From Superficieibacter sp. HKU1 (GTDB taxonomy: Bacteria; Pseudomonadota; Gammaproteobacteria; Enterobacterales; Enterobacteriaceae): a stretch of DNA of 64,000 bases. How positions within the stretch are numbered: position 1 is the first letter of the stretch; every line of letters begins with the position of its first letter. The notes beneath the pieces are model-generated. The model was not told the DNA's origin. It saw only the letters and a program-made list of their open reading frames with translations, and did not search any database. Of the stretch, positions 36,343 through 44,313 are shown piece after piece. Both the position numbers and the translations under genes were made by a program. The DNA lies in contig NZ_CP119754.1 in assembly GCF_029319185.1 (NCBI RefSeq), positions 2,046,001-2,110,000 of the forward strand. Direction: 5' to 3'.

Positions 36343-37197
36343 TTCGCTGATTTCGAAATTTCCCGCGATCAACGGCTTGCAGAGGATCTTATAGCCGTCC
36401 TGATCGAACCCGGCAGGTGTGCGTACTAATGACGACGCCTCGTCCGGACTGTTTACCGATCCCAGCCACAGCCAGTTATCGATAATATGATACTGGGTCA
36501 TATCCGGGCCGCTTTCTTTCATTGCTACCGGGCCCTGCCACGGCCAGCAAACGATCTGCAGCCGCGCCAGAGCGTCATACAGCCGCTGATTATGTTCTTC
36601 GATGCTTTCTTTCCCACAGCAGGCTCCCGCGCAGCGGTGCAGGGCAGACCGGAAGCAGCCCCGCCCGCGGGTCACGGATTCCAGCCCGAGCAGCCCGTAA
36701 CATAACTTGTGTTCATCGGCGATGCTTTGCAGCGCGCCAAGCGCCGTACGTCGATTGGCAAACAAACCAAACAGCCCCGGCTGGTGGGAAAAATCGACTT
36801 CACGGGCATAAACGATTTGCGGTTTTCCGTCCACCATCAGTAATGAACAGAGCTGGCGATTGCGCCGCAGACGTTTATTAAACAGCGGTTGCTGCTCTTT
36901 AATCAGCTGTGCCTCCAGCAATAACGCGCCGACTTCACCTGCGGTACGCACCCAGGTGATCCTGCGGGACTGGCGCAGCATCGCGGCTTCAGCAGGCGTG
37001 CGTAAATGCGAGAGCACGCGGCTGCGAATGTTGATGCTTTTACCGATGTAAAGCGGCATTGCATCGCTTTCGCCATGAAAAAAATAAACGCCGGGCAATT
37101 TGGGCAGAGCCTCAAGCCAGGGACGTAAATGCTCGGGATATTCATAAATTGCCGCCGCTTCGAAATCGAGGCGGGGGGCTGAGGGACGCCTGGCCAC
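36328..37197 (-). CDS. cho: Cho, UvrC-homologous excinuclease
   Basis: A 289-residue GIY-YIG nuclease that makes the 3' incision in nucleotide excision repair and can stand in for UvrC. The GIY-YIG domain is seen in LPGVYFFHGESDAMPLYIGKSINIRSRVLSHL. A UvrC-like cysteine-rich patch (CFRSALHRCAGACCGKES) lies further on. The start is set to GTG 37195-37197 because AGGAG lies five bases upstream; an in-frame ATG at 37221 falls inside the LexA box. SOS control is indicated by that box. Confidence 0.95.
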   Translation of the reverse strand: MARRPSAPRLDFEAAAIYEYPEHLRPWLEALPKLPGVYFFHGESDAMPLYIGKSINIRSRVLSHLRTPAEAAMLRQSRRITWVRTAGEVGALLLEAQLIKEQQPLFNKRLRRNRQLCSLLMVDGKPQIVYAREVDFSHQPGLFGLFANRRTALGALQSIADEHKLCYGLLGLESVTRGRGCFRSALHRCAGACCGKESIEEHNQRLYDALARLQIVCWPWQGPVAMKESGPDMTQYHIIDNWLWLGSVNSPDEASSLVRTPAGFDQDGYKILCKPLIAGNFEISELMSW

Positions 37198-37209
37198 ATT
37201 CGCTCCTGA

Positions 37210-37229
37210 TACTGTGTACACATACAGTA
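37210..37229. promoter_or_regulatory. LexA (SOS) box of cho
   Basis: TACTGTGTACACATACAGTA has the full CTGT-N8-ACAG LexA consensus within an extended palindrome, 13 bp before the cho start codon. cho is LexA-regulated in E. coli. Confidence 0.92.
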
Positions 37230-37299
37230 TAGCAAGTTAAATCTGGCGAAAAAAGAGGCGAAAAGAACGGACCGGAAAATTTGCCCGGTCCGCAGGTGA

Positions 37300-38127
37300 T
37301 TATTTCTTCCAGAAATCGTCGAATACGGTGATTGGCGGGCGACGTTTGTGTTCGGTTTTCAGATACCAGCCCTCAATAATGCGGGCGGTGCCTTCATCAA
37401 CCGGTTTGCCTTCGAGATAATTATCAATATCTTCATAGGTCACGCCGAGCGCCGCTTCGTCAGGCAGCGAAGGACGGTCATCTTCCAGATCTGCCGTAGG
37501 CAGTTTCTTATACAGATGTTCCGGGCAGCCAAGCTGCGCCAGTAGCTGTTTACCCTGACGTTTATTTAAACGGAACAGCGGATTGATATCCGTACCACCA
37601 TCGCCATATTTGGTGAAGAACCCGGTCAGCGCCTCAGCGGCATGGTCGGTACCTACAACCACACCTTTGGTCATGCCAGCAATACTGTACTGGGCTTTCA
37701 TCCGCTCGCGGGCTTTTTCGTTGCCGCGGACAAAATCGCTCAATTCGATGCCTGCGTCGCGCAGTGCCTGCTCGCTGGCTAATACTGCACCTTTGATATT
37801 AACCGTCAGCACGCGATCGGGCTGGATAAACGCTATAGCGTCCTGGCAGTCCTGTTCGTCTGCCTGCACGCCGTAGGGCAGGCGTACCGCGATAAATTGC
37901 AGATCCTCGTTGCCCCCTTCGGCTCGCAATTCATTAATTGCTGTCTGACACAGCTTCCCGGCAAGGGTGGAATCCTGCCCGCCGCTGATCCCCAGGACCA
38001 GGGATTTGATAAACGGATAGGTGGTCAGGTAGGATTTGAGAAAGTCCACGCTGCGGCGAATCTCTTCTTCCGCATCGATCTGTGGTTTAGCGCCAAGCGC
38101 ACGAATAATTTCTTGTTGCAGAGCCAT
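37300..38127 (-). CDS. nadE: NadE, ammonia-dependent NAD synthetase
   Basis: A 275-residue enzyme that converts nicotinate adenine dinucleotide to NAD using ATP and ammonia. The N-type ATP pyrophosphatase P-loop is LGISGGQDSTLAGK. The conserved GTDHAAEALTGFFTKYGDGGTDINPL block is intact. It has no glutaminase domain, the usual enteric form. It is divergent from osmE. Confidence 0.97.
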   Translation of the reverse strand: MALQQEIIRALGAKPQIDAEEEIRRSVDFLKSYLTTYPFIKSLVLGISGGQDSTLAGKLCQTAINELRAEGGNEDLQFIAVRLPYGVQADEQDCQDAIAFIQPDRVLTVNIKGAVLASEQALRDAGIELSDFVRGNEKARERMKAQYSIAGMTKGVVVGTDHAAEALTGFFTKYGDGGTDINPLFRLNKRQGKQLLAQLGCPEHLYKKLPTADLEDDRPSLPDEAALGVTYEDIDNYLEGKPVDEGTARIIEGWYLKTEHKRRPPITVFDDFWKK

Positions 38128-38367
38128 GTCACCCCCGTAGTAAAGTCTGCTGAGTTATCAACATTGCTGGACGATACCTTTAACCTACCTCTTCGGGGCT
38201 TAAACGACAACAATTGACCGGGCAGAACAGAATGATTGACGCTTTTTCGCTCTCCGTAGCTGTTTTTTAAGGATATTTCCGAAAGAAAGAGGATTTTCTC
38301 AAGCAAGTTGAAAAATTCGGATTTGTATTCCAGGCTTATAACACGCTGATAAACAAGAGGACGGAAT

Positions 38368-38709
38368 ATGAACAAGAATGTAGCAGGAATTTTAAGTGCA
38401 GCGGCAGTACTGACTATGTTGGCTGGTTGTACGGCCTACGATCGTACTAAAGACCAATTTACACAGCCAGTCGTGAAAGATATTAAGAAAGGGATGACGC
38501 GTCAGCAGGTACAGCAGATCGCCGGACGTCCTTCTTCTGAAGTGTCAATGGTCCATGCTCGCGGTACGTGCCAGACCTATATTCTGGGTCAACGCGACGG
38601 TAAAACAGAAACCTATTTCGTAGCGCTGGATGATACCGGTCGCGTACTCAACTCTGGTTACCAGACCTGTGCCGAGTACGACACCGATCCGCAGGCTCCG
38701 AAGCAGTAA
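38368..38709 (+). CDS. osmE: OsmE, osmotically inducible lipoprotein
   Basis: A 113-residue lipoprotein of the SmpA/BamE-like fold. The lipobox LAGC places the lipidated Cys at residue 21, and the core KDIKKGMTRQQVQQIAGRPSSE is the family signature. E. coli osmE is osmotically and RpoS induced. A TATAAC near 38336 is a plausible -10 element. It has its own strong terminator. Confidence 0.95.
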   Translation: MNKNVAGILSAAAVLTMLAGCTAYDRTKDQFTQPVVKDIKKGMTRQQVQQIAGRPSSEVSMVHARGTCQTYILGQRDGKTETYFVALDDTGRVLNSGYQTCAEYDTDPQAPKQ

Positions 38710-38734
38710 TTTCCTTTCTATGCCTGAGCAAAAA

Positions 38735-38766
38735 AAGAAACCGGCCCTTGTGTCGGTTTCTTTTTG
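38735..38766 (+). terminator. Intrinsic terminator after osmE
   Basis: The 9 bp stem AAGAAACCG and CGGTTTCTT is followed by TTTT, between osmE and the first chb copy. Confidence 0.9.
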
Positions 38767-38785
38767 TCCACATCATTCTTTTTTA

Positions 38786-38894
38786 GCATCGCGAATTATT
38801 TGATCGAAATGTGAGGATGGTCAAAGCATGATGTCAATGAAGGACAATTCATGCACTTTACGCATTATCACACCCCTACGTAAAATCGTATACT
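38786..38894 (+). promoter_or_regulatory. chb copy 1 promoter region with CRP-like site
   Basis: TGTGA-N6-TCAAA at 38810-38825 is a CRP-like site. TATACT at 38889-38894 is a good -10 element. The region aligns with the promoter of copy 2 (41918-42038): both have GCGAAWTATTT before the CRP site and GTCAATGA after it, and both have CGTATACT. So the duplication includes the control region. NagC, CRP and ChbR are the known regulators of E. coli chb; individual NagC and ChbR sites were not resolved. Confidence 0.7.
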
Positions 38895-38996
38895 CCCCCC
38901 TAAGGCAAAACAATATCTTCCACAATTGCCTGCAAAGGCAGGATGAGATTAATAATTCGCCGTATAAAATTTGTTCGTAAAATTATGGAGGGTTTT

Positions 38997-39317
38997 ATGA
39001 AGAAGAAAAAAATCTATTTGTTTTGTTCCGCAGGGATGTCCACTTCTCTGTTAGTATCAAAAATGCGCGCCCAGGCAGAAAAATATGAAGTACCAGTTAT
39101 CATCGACGCATTCCCCGAATCGCTGGTTGCAGAAAAAGGCCCTGAAGCGGATGTTATTCTCATTGGTCCGCAAATTTCTTATCTGCTGCCAGATATTAAA
39201 ACTGCCGTTCCCAACAAGCCTGTTGAAGTGATTGATTCCATTTTGTACGGAAAAGTCGATGGATTAGGTGTATTAAAATCCGCCGTCACAGCCATTAAAA
39301 AAGCAGCAGTACATTAA
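38997..39317 (+). CDS. chbB: ChbB copy 1, PTS chitobiose EIIB
   Basis: A 106-residue cytoplasmic EIIB of the lactose/cellobiose PTS family. It carries phosphate from EIIA to chitobiose on EIIC. The phosphorylated Cys10 lies in FCSAGMSTSLL. The start is the ATG at 38997 with GGAGGG upstream; the in-frame 38943 is not supported. It aligns without gaps to copy 2 (42128) and ends KKAAVH at the family length. It is the first gene of the upstream duplicated chb operon. Confidence 0.94.
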   Translation: MKKKKIYLFCSAGMSTSLLVSKMRAQAEKYEVPVIIDAFPESLVAEKGPEADVILIGPQISYLLPDIKTAVPNKPVEVIDSILYGKVDGLGVLKSAVTAIKKAAVH

Positions 39318-39330
39318 ATTTATTTATTTA

Positions 39331-39351
39331 CCCGTCAAAGAGTTATTTCAT
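39331..39351 (+). promoter_or_regulatory. ChiX small-RNA pairing site, chb copy 1
   Basis: CCCGTCAAAGAG plus TTATTTCAT, between chbB1 and chbC1, is complementary to the remembered ChiX seed region at 19 of 21 positions. In E. coli and Salmonella the chbB-chbC spacer acts as a decoy that traps ChiX and so relieves chitoporin repression. The identical 21-mer occurs in copy 2. A GCCGCAA/TTGTGGC hairpin follows at 39360-39380. Confidence 0.75.
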
Positions 39352-39397
39352 ATTTCGTCGCCGCAATTTCAGGTTGTGGCATTACAGGGTGCTATTT

Positions 39398-40756
39398 ATG
39401 AGCAAAGCAATTGATTCACTTGAAAGGGTTCTACTGCCCTTTGCTGTGAGATTAGGCAAACAGGTGCATGTTAATGCAATTAAAAATGGCTTTATCCGGT
39501 TGATGCCATTAACGCTTGCAGGCGCAATGTTTGTTCTGATTAATAACGTATTCTTGAGCTTTGGTGAAGGATCATTCTTTTTCTCATTGGGGGTAAGACT
39601 TGATGCTTCAACAATTCAAACATTAGAAGGTTTCAAGATTATTGGCGGCAGCGTATATAACGGTACGCTGGGTATTATGTCGCTGATGACGCCGTTCTTT
39701 ATCGGTATGGCGCTGGCGGAAGAACGTAAAGTCGATCCGCTGGCCGCTGGTTTACTGTCGGTAGCATCTTTTATGACGGTCACGCCGTTTAACGTAGATA
39801 AAGCTTATGCGGTTGGCGCAAACTGGCTTGGCGGGCAGAATATTATTTCCGGTATTATTATCGGGCTGGTGGTGGCGGAAATCTTCACTTTTATTGTTCG
39901 TCGCGACTGGGTGATTAAACTGCCGGATAGCGTGCCTGTTTCAGTTTCCCGCTCATTCTCTGCGCTGATCCCGGGTTTCATTATTCTGTTGATTATGGGG
40001 TTCGTCGCATGGGGCCTGTCGCTTATCGGCAGTAACTTCCATCAAATCATTATGGACAGCGTTTCTAAACCGCTGGCATCAATGGGGAGCGTCGTAGGCT
40101 GGGCTTATGTGGTGTTCAACGCGCTGCTGTGGTTCTTTGGTGTTCATGGCGGACTGGCGCTGACCGCGCTGAACAGCGGTATTCTCGGTCCCTGGGGGAT
40201 GGAAAACATGGCGACCTACACCCAGTATGGGTCGGTGGACGCGGCCATCGCTGCCGGTAAAACCTTCCATTTCTGGACAGGACCGATGCTGGAATCGTAT
40301 ATTTTCCTCGGCGGTACCGGTGCCACATTAGGTCTGATCCTCGCGATTTTCATTGCTTCACGCCGCGCGGATCACCGCCAGGTAGCGAAGCTGGCGCTGC
40401 CGTCAGGGCTGTTCAATATCAACGAACCGATCCTGTTTGGTATGCCGATTATCATGAACCCGCTGATGATGATCCCCTTCGTAATGATTCAGCCGATTCT
40501 GGCGGGTATCACGTTGGCGGCTTACGCTATGGGTATTATTCCGCCGTCAACCAACTTTGCGCCATGGACCATGCCGCCTGGACTCGGTGCCTTCTTCAAC
40601 TCTAACGGCAGCATAGGTGCGCTGGTCCTTGCTCTGTTCAACCTGGCGGTGGCAACGCTGTTCTACCTGCCGTTCGTGATCATCTCCAACAAAGCACAAA
40701 CCGTGATTGAAGAAGAAGAAAGCGAAGAAGACATCCGGAACGCTCTGTCGTTTTAA
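39398..40756 (+). CDS. chbC: ChbC copy 1, PTS chitobiose EIIC permease
   Basis: A 452-residue inner-membrane EIIC with about ten hydrophobic segments. The conserved substrate-site block NEPILFGMPIIMNP and the acidic tail EEEESEEDI are present. It imports and phosphorylates N,N'-diacetylchitobiose together with EIIB and EIIA. The start is ATG 39398 (MSKAIDSLERVLLPF), eight codons after an unsupported in-frame start. It aligns without gaps to copy 2 with many conservative differences, so the duplication is not recent. No complete EIIA gene follows it. Confidence 0.94.
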   Translation: MSKAIDSLERVLLPFAVRLGKQVHVNAIKNGFIRLMPLTLAGAMFVLINNVFLSFGEGSFFFSLGVRLDASTIQTLEGFKIIGGSVYNGTLGIMSLMTPFFIGMALAEERKVDPLAAGLLSVASFMTVTPFNVDKAYAVGANWLGGQNIISGIIIGLVVAEIFTFIVRRDWVIKLPDSVPVSVSRSFSALIPGFIILLIMGFVAWGLSLIGSNFHQIIMDSVSKPLASMGSVVGWAYVVFNALLWFFGVHGGLALTALNSGILGPWGMENMATYTQYGSVDAAIAAGKTFHFWTGPMLESYIFLGGTGATLGLILAIFIASRRADHRQVAKLALPSGLFNINEPILFGMPIIMNPLMMIPFVMIQPILAGITLAAYAMGIIPPSTNFAPWTMPPGLGAFFNSNGSIGALVLALFNLAVATLFYLPFVIISNKAQTVIEEEESEEDIRNALSF

Positions 40757-40802
40757 CCCACAGCAGACTCAGCTGAATGAGAACGTGCAAAAGGAGAGTG
40801 CG
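40757..40802 (+). pseudogene. chbA: Remnant of chbA (copy 1), almost fully deleted
   Basis: In copy 2 a 115-codon chbA lies between chbC and chbR. Here only 46 bp remain. Read in the chbR1 frame they end QLNENVQKE, matching the last residues of intact ChbA (ELHEKVQ). At DNA level CTGAATGAGAACGTGCAA corresponds to CTTCATGAGAAGGTACAA. The deletion removed everything but the tail of chbA, including the phosphorylated His. EIIB1/EIIC1 must therefore rely on the copy 2 ChbA. Confidence 0.75.
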
Positions 40803-41615
40803 ATGGAAATCCAGACGGTACGCGCAAGTCAATTTTTGAACAGTGAAGATTTTCATATATTCATTCTGGATAAGGTTGAAAGCGTCAGCGGATTACATCA
40901 GCACGACTATTACGAGTTTACCATTGTTCTGACGGGCAGCTGTTATCAGGAGATCAATGGTAAACGGGTACTGCTGGAGCGAGGGGATTTTGTCTTCGTT
41001 CCCATCGGTTCGCACCATCAGACCTTTTATGAATTCGGCATGACGCGTATTTTAAATATGGGGATCAGCCGTTCTTTTTTTGATGAGCATTATCTCTACC
41101 TGTTACCTTTTTGCTTTGTCGCCTCGCAAAAGTATCATATTAAGAAAGAGTTTCTCATCTACATTGAGTCAACCATTGCCTCGCTGAATTTTCGCGATGA
41201 TGAATTCGATGAGTTCAATAAGCTGTTGACGTTTTATATTGTTAACCGTTTACAGCATTATAAAGAGCAGGTGGAGGATGATGATATTCCCGTCTGGCTG
41301 CGGCGGACCGTGAAGGAGATGCATGATAAAACCATGTTTGGTGAGAACGCGCTGGAGAAGATGATTGCAATTTCCGGGAAGAGTCAGGCATACCTCACGC
41401 GCTCCACGCAAAAGTACTACAATAAAACCCCGGTGCAAATTATTAACGAGATCCGGATTAATTTTTGCAAGAAGCAGCTTGAAACCACCAATTTCTCGGT
41501 AACCGATATTGGTTATGACGCCGGATTTAGCAGCCCCTGTATTTTTATTAAGACCTTTAAAAAACTAACGGCGTTTACGCCGGGCTCTTACCGCAAAAAG
41601 CATTGCGGCGGCTAA
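40803..41615 (+). CDS. chbR: ChbR copy 1, AraC-family chitobiose regulator
   Basis: A 270-residue AraC/XylS-type regulator. The N-terminal cupin is visible (SGLHQHDYYEF, LLERGDFVFVPIGSHHQ). The C-terminal double helix-turn-helix is intact (ALEKMIAISGKSQAYLTRSTQKYYNKTP and SVTDIGYDAGFSSPCIFIKTFKKLTAFTP). It starts at ATG 40803 after AAAAGGAGAG. Compared with ChbR2, both HTH regions are conserved but with changes (CIF for SLF, IAISGK for VALSGK). In E. coli ChbR represses chb without inducer and activates it with monodeacetylated chitobiose. Confidence 0.92.
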   Translation: MEIQTVRASQFLNSEDFHIFILDKVESVSGLHQHDYYEFTIVLTGSCYQEINGKRVLLERGDFVFVPIGSHHQTFYEFGMTRILNMGISRSFFDEHYLYLLPFCFVASQKYHIKKEFLIYIESTIASLNFRDDEFDEFNKLLTFYIVNRLQHYKEQVEDDDIPVWLRRTVKEMHDKTMFGENALEKMIAISGKSQAYLTRSTQKYYNKTPVQIINEIRINFCKKQLETTNFSVTDIGYDAGFSSPCIFIKTFKKLTAFTPGSYRKKHCGG

Positions 41616-41870
41616 TTCCATATTATTCACAGCCTGCGTCAGTGGAGGGTGGCAAAGGCGGGCGTGCCGCTGAACGGCTTTAAAACGCTGGATCGTCAAC
41701 TTCACTAACCCGGCCGGGATGGTGACCGGGGGGGTGTATCTCACACCAACTTTATGTGAAGCCGGCGAAGCTGGAGCTCCGGCTGGTCAATTTCAGCGAT
41801 CTGTAAAAGAACACCGCAGCCCTGGGCGAGTGGCGCGCCGCCAGGCAAATTCCGTGGTATAGCGTTTGTC
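41616..41870 (+). pseudogene. Collapsed remnants of chbF and chbG (copy 1)
   Basis: Five short pieces line up, in order, with the downstream operon. 41619-41696 matches chbF near 45391-45470 (TATTATTCACAGCCTG). 41691-41755 matches chbF near 45680-45745 (CAACTTCACTAACCCGGCCG). 41759-41783 matches chbF near 46161. 41781-41822 matches the chbG end at 47350-47393 (AATTTCAGCGATCTGT). 41833-41860 matches the repeat tail near 47538. The first join is at a shared TGGATCG. No reading frame survives. This shows that copy 1 once had a full chbFG. Confidence 0.88.
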
Positions 41871-41880
41871 AGCAGTTTGA

Positions 41881-41907
41881 AGCCCGACGCCCCCATCGGG
41901 CTTTTTG
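41881..41907 (+). terminator. Intrinsic terminator between the two chb copies
   Basis: The stem AGCCCGA and TCGGGCT, with a C-rich loop, is followed by TTTTT. It separates the degraded copy 1 from the copy 2 promoter, so the copies are probably transcribed independently. Confidence 0.85.
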
Positions 41908-41917
41908 GTGGTCGCCT

Positions 41918-42038
41918 GTGCTTATTTAATTGCGCGAAATATTTTGAGCAAAGTGTGAAGAAAATCATAACGCGAGGTCAATGAGAGACGATTTCTTGCC
42001 AGGATGGATTTTTCTGAGCCAAAGAGATGCCGTATACT
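41918..42038 (+). promoter_or_regulatory. chb copy 2 promoter region with CRP-like site
   Basis: TGTGA-N6-TCATA at 41954-41969 is a CRP-like site and TATACT at 42033-42038 the -10 element. TTATTTAATTGCGCGAAATA just before the CRP site has the TTATTT...AAATA shape of NagC operators. The layout parallels copy 1 (38786-38894). Downstream, GTCATCA at 42056 and TGATGAC at 42095 could form a leader stem. Confidence 0.7.
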
Positions 42039-42127
42039 CGACTCATAAACAGAAGGTCATCATAACGAGTGAGAGGCAATGAAACATCGTTCAGTGATGA
42101 CATAATTCATAAGTTGAGGAAGCGAGA

Positions 42128-42505
42128 ATGGAAAAGAAATATATTTATCTTTTTTGCTCTGCAGGGATGTCTACATCTTTGTTGGTATCCAAAATGCGCG
42201 CGCAGGCTGAGAAATATGATGTGCCTGTGGTAATCGAAGCGTTTTCTGAAGCCTTCGCTGCGGAAAAAGGTCCGCAAGCCGATGTTATCCTCCTTGGTCC
42301 GCAAATTGGCTACATGTTGCAGGATATTCAAAAAATTCTACCGAACAAACCTGTCGAAGTTATTGATTCAACGCTTTATGGCAAGGTCGATGGTTTAGGC
42401 GTACTTAAAGCAGCCGTTGCTGCTATTAAAAAAAGCTGCTGCGCAGTAATTTTTTATTATTTTTCCCGTCAAAGAGTTATTTCATTATTAAACGCCGCAA
42501 ATTGA
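42128..42505 (+). CDS. chbB: ChbB copy 2, PTS chitobiose EIIB with frameshifted 3' end
   Basis: The EIIB core is intact, with phosphorylated Cys10 in FCSAGMSTSLL and identity to copy 1 through residue 102. The last codons are shifted by one extra base in an A7 run (42428-42434). As written the frame runs to 125 residues, ending SCCAVIFYYFSRQRVISLLNAAN. With A6 it would read KKAAAQ and stop at 42447-42449, exactly 106 residues, the family length. The extension would be translated through the ChiX site. Possible causes are a real mutation, polymerase slippage at A7, or a sequencing error. Confidence 0.88.
   Translation: MEKKYIYLFCSAGMSTSLLVSKMRAQAEKYDVPVVIEAFSEAFAAEKGPQADVILLGPQIGYMLQDIQKILPNKPVEVIDSTLYGKVDGLGVLKAAVAAIKKSCCAVIFYYFSRQRVISLLNAAN
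42465..42485 (+). promoter_or_regulatory. ChiX small-RNA pairing site, chb copy 2
   Basis: The 21-mer is identical to that at 39331-39351 (CCCGTCAAAGAG then TTATTTCAT) and likewise lies just before chbC. It is followed by the hairpin GCCGCAA and TTGCGGC at 42494-42512. In this copy it falls inside the frame-shifted extension of chbB2. Confidence 0.75.
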
Positions 42506-42529
42506 TTGCGGCCTTTAAGGGTAACCATT

Positions 42530-43888
42530 ATGAGTAAAGTGATCGATTCGCTTGAAAAGGTGCTGCTTCCTTTTGCTGTAAAAATAGGCAAGCAACCGCA
42601 CATCAATGCCATTAAAAATGGCTTTATTAAATTAATGCCGTTGACCCTTGCAGGGGCCATGTTCGTTCTTATCAATAACGTATTTTTGAGCTTTGGCGAA
42701 GGCTCTTTCTTTTATTCAATGGGAATACGGCTGGATGCATCAACTATTGAAACCTTAAATAGCTTTAAAGGCATTGGCGGCAACGTCTACAACGGCACCC
42801 TCGGCATTATGTCGTTGATGGCTCCCTTCTTTATTGGCTCCGCGCTTGCTGAAGAACGCAAAGTCGATCCCATGGCGGCAGGGTTACTGGCGGTGGCGGC
42901 GTTTATGACCGTGACGCCTTTCAGCGTCGGAGAAGCCTATGCTGTTGGGGCGAACTGGCTGGGTGGTCAGAATATTATTTCAGGCATGATCATTGGTCTG
43001 GTCGTGGCTGAAATGTTCACCTTCGTCATTCGTCGTAACTGGGTAATCACACTGCCAGATAGTGTGCCTTCCTCCGTATCCCGTTCTTTTTCCGCGCTGA
43101 TCCCAGGCTTTATTATTCTCTGTATTTTCGGGGTTATCTCCTGGCTGCTGGCTTCTTACGGCAGCAACTTCCATCAGATCATCATGGATTCCATCTCGAA
43201 GCCGTTGGCAGCGATGGGCGGCGTCGTTGGTTGGGCATATGTCATATTCAACACGTTACTGTGGTTCTTTGGTGTGCATGGTTCCCTGGCGCTGACCGCG
43301 CTGGATAACGGTATTATGACGCCGTGGGCACTGGAAAACATTGCGCTGTATAACCAGTACGGTTCGGTTGACGCGGCGATAGCGGCAGGACACCAGTTCC
43401 ACTTCTGGGCTAAACCTATGCTGGACTCTTATGTTCTGCTGGGCGGTTCTGGTGCCACATTGGGTCTGATCATTGCCATCTTCATCGCCTCTCGTCGCGC
43501 GGATCACCGCCAGGTCGCAAAACTGGCGTTGCCGTCGGGTATCTTCCAGATCAACGAACCGATTCTTTTTGGCCTGCCGATTATTATGAACCCGGTTATG
43601 TTCATACCGTTCGTGCTGGTTCAGCCAATACTGGCTGCGGTTACCCTTGCCGCCTATTCGATGGGTATTATTCCTCCGGTGACTAACCTTGCGCCGTGGA
43701 CAATGCCCACTGGTTTGGGAGCGGTCTTCAACAGTAACGGCAGTGTCGCAGCACTGTTAGTCGCCCTGGTCAACTTAGCTATCGCAACGCTCATTTACCT
43801 GCCGTTTGTCATGGTTTCGAATAAGGCGCAGGCAGTTATTGAGGAAGAAGAGAGCGAAGAAGATATCGCGAATGCACTGAAATTCTGA
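42530..43888 (+). CDS. chbC: ChbC copy 2, PTS chitobiose EIIC permease
   Basis: A 452-residue EIIC membrane component with the same length and segment layout as copy 1. It has NEPILFGLPIIMNPVMFIPF and the tail EEEESEEDIANALKF. It looks closer to E. coli ChbC than copy 1 does, for example in the C-terminal IANALKF and in PVMFIPFVLVQPILAAVTLAAY. The start is ATG 42530, eight codons inside the longest frame. chbA follows after 50 bp. Confidence 0.95.
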   Translation: MSKVIDSLEKVLLPFAVKIGKQPHINAIKNGFIKLMPLTLAGAMFVLINNVFLSFGEGSFFYSMGIRLDASTIETLNSFKGIGGNVYNGTLGIMSLMAPFFIGSALAEERKVDPMAAGLLAVAAFMTVTPFSVGEAYAVGANWLGGQNIISGMIIGLVVAEMFTFVIRRNWVITLPDSVPSSVSRSFSALIPGFIILCIFGVISWLLASYGSNFHQIIMDSISKPLAAMGGVVGWAYVIFNTLLWFFGVHGSLALTALDNGIMTPWALENIALYNQYGSVDAAIAAGHQFHFWAKPMLDSYVLLGGSGATLGLIIAIFIASRRADHRQVAKLALPSGIFQINEPILFGLPIIMNPVMFIPFVLVQPILAAVTLAAYSMGIIPPVTNLAPWTMPTGLGAVFNSNGSVAALLVALVNLAIATLIYLPFVMVSNKAQAVIEEEESEEDIANALKF

Positions 43889-43938
43889 TGACACGCGGTA
43901 TGGGGAAGCCCATACCGCCATCGTAAAAAGGAAAATGT

Positions 43939-44286
43939 ATGTTTGATCTGGACAATATCACCGCAGAACCAGTACAGGAAAATGACCTCGAAGAAGTCGT
44001 GATGGGGCTAATTATTAATTCAGGTCAGGCGCGTAGTCTGGCTTATACGGCGTTAAAGCAAGCCAAGCAGGGCGATTTTACGGCAGCGAAACAAACGATG
44101 GAGCAATCGCGCATTGCCCTGAATGACGCGCACCGGGTACAGACCCAGCTCATCGAGAGTGATGAAGGCGAGGGGAAAATGAAGGTGAGCCTGGTGCTGG
44201 TTCATGCGCAGGATCATCTTATGACGTCGATGCTGGCCCGCGAGCTGATTGCTGAATTGATCGAACTTCATGAGAAGGTACAATAG
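43939..44286 (+). CDS. chbA: ChbA, PTS chitobiose EIIA
   Basis: A 115-residue EIIA of the lactose/cellobiose family, forming a helical trimer that passes phosphate from HPr to EIIB. The phosphorylated His89 is in LVLVHAQDHLMT. The family signature GLIINSGQARSLAYTALKQAKQGDF is complete. It is the only intact EIIA in the window, so it must serve both EIIB/EIIC copies if both are used. The start ATG follows AAAAAGGAAAA. Confidence 0.96.
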   Translation: MFDLDNITAEPVQENDLEEVVMGLIINSGQARSLAYTALKQAKQGDFTAAKQTMEQSRIALNDAHRVQTQLIESDEGEGKMKVSLVLVHAQDHLMTSMLARELIAELIELHEKVQ

Positions 44287-44313
44287 GTTATCGACACACT
44301 AAGGCAGCCGAAG

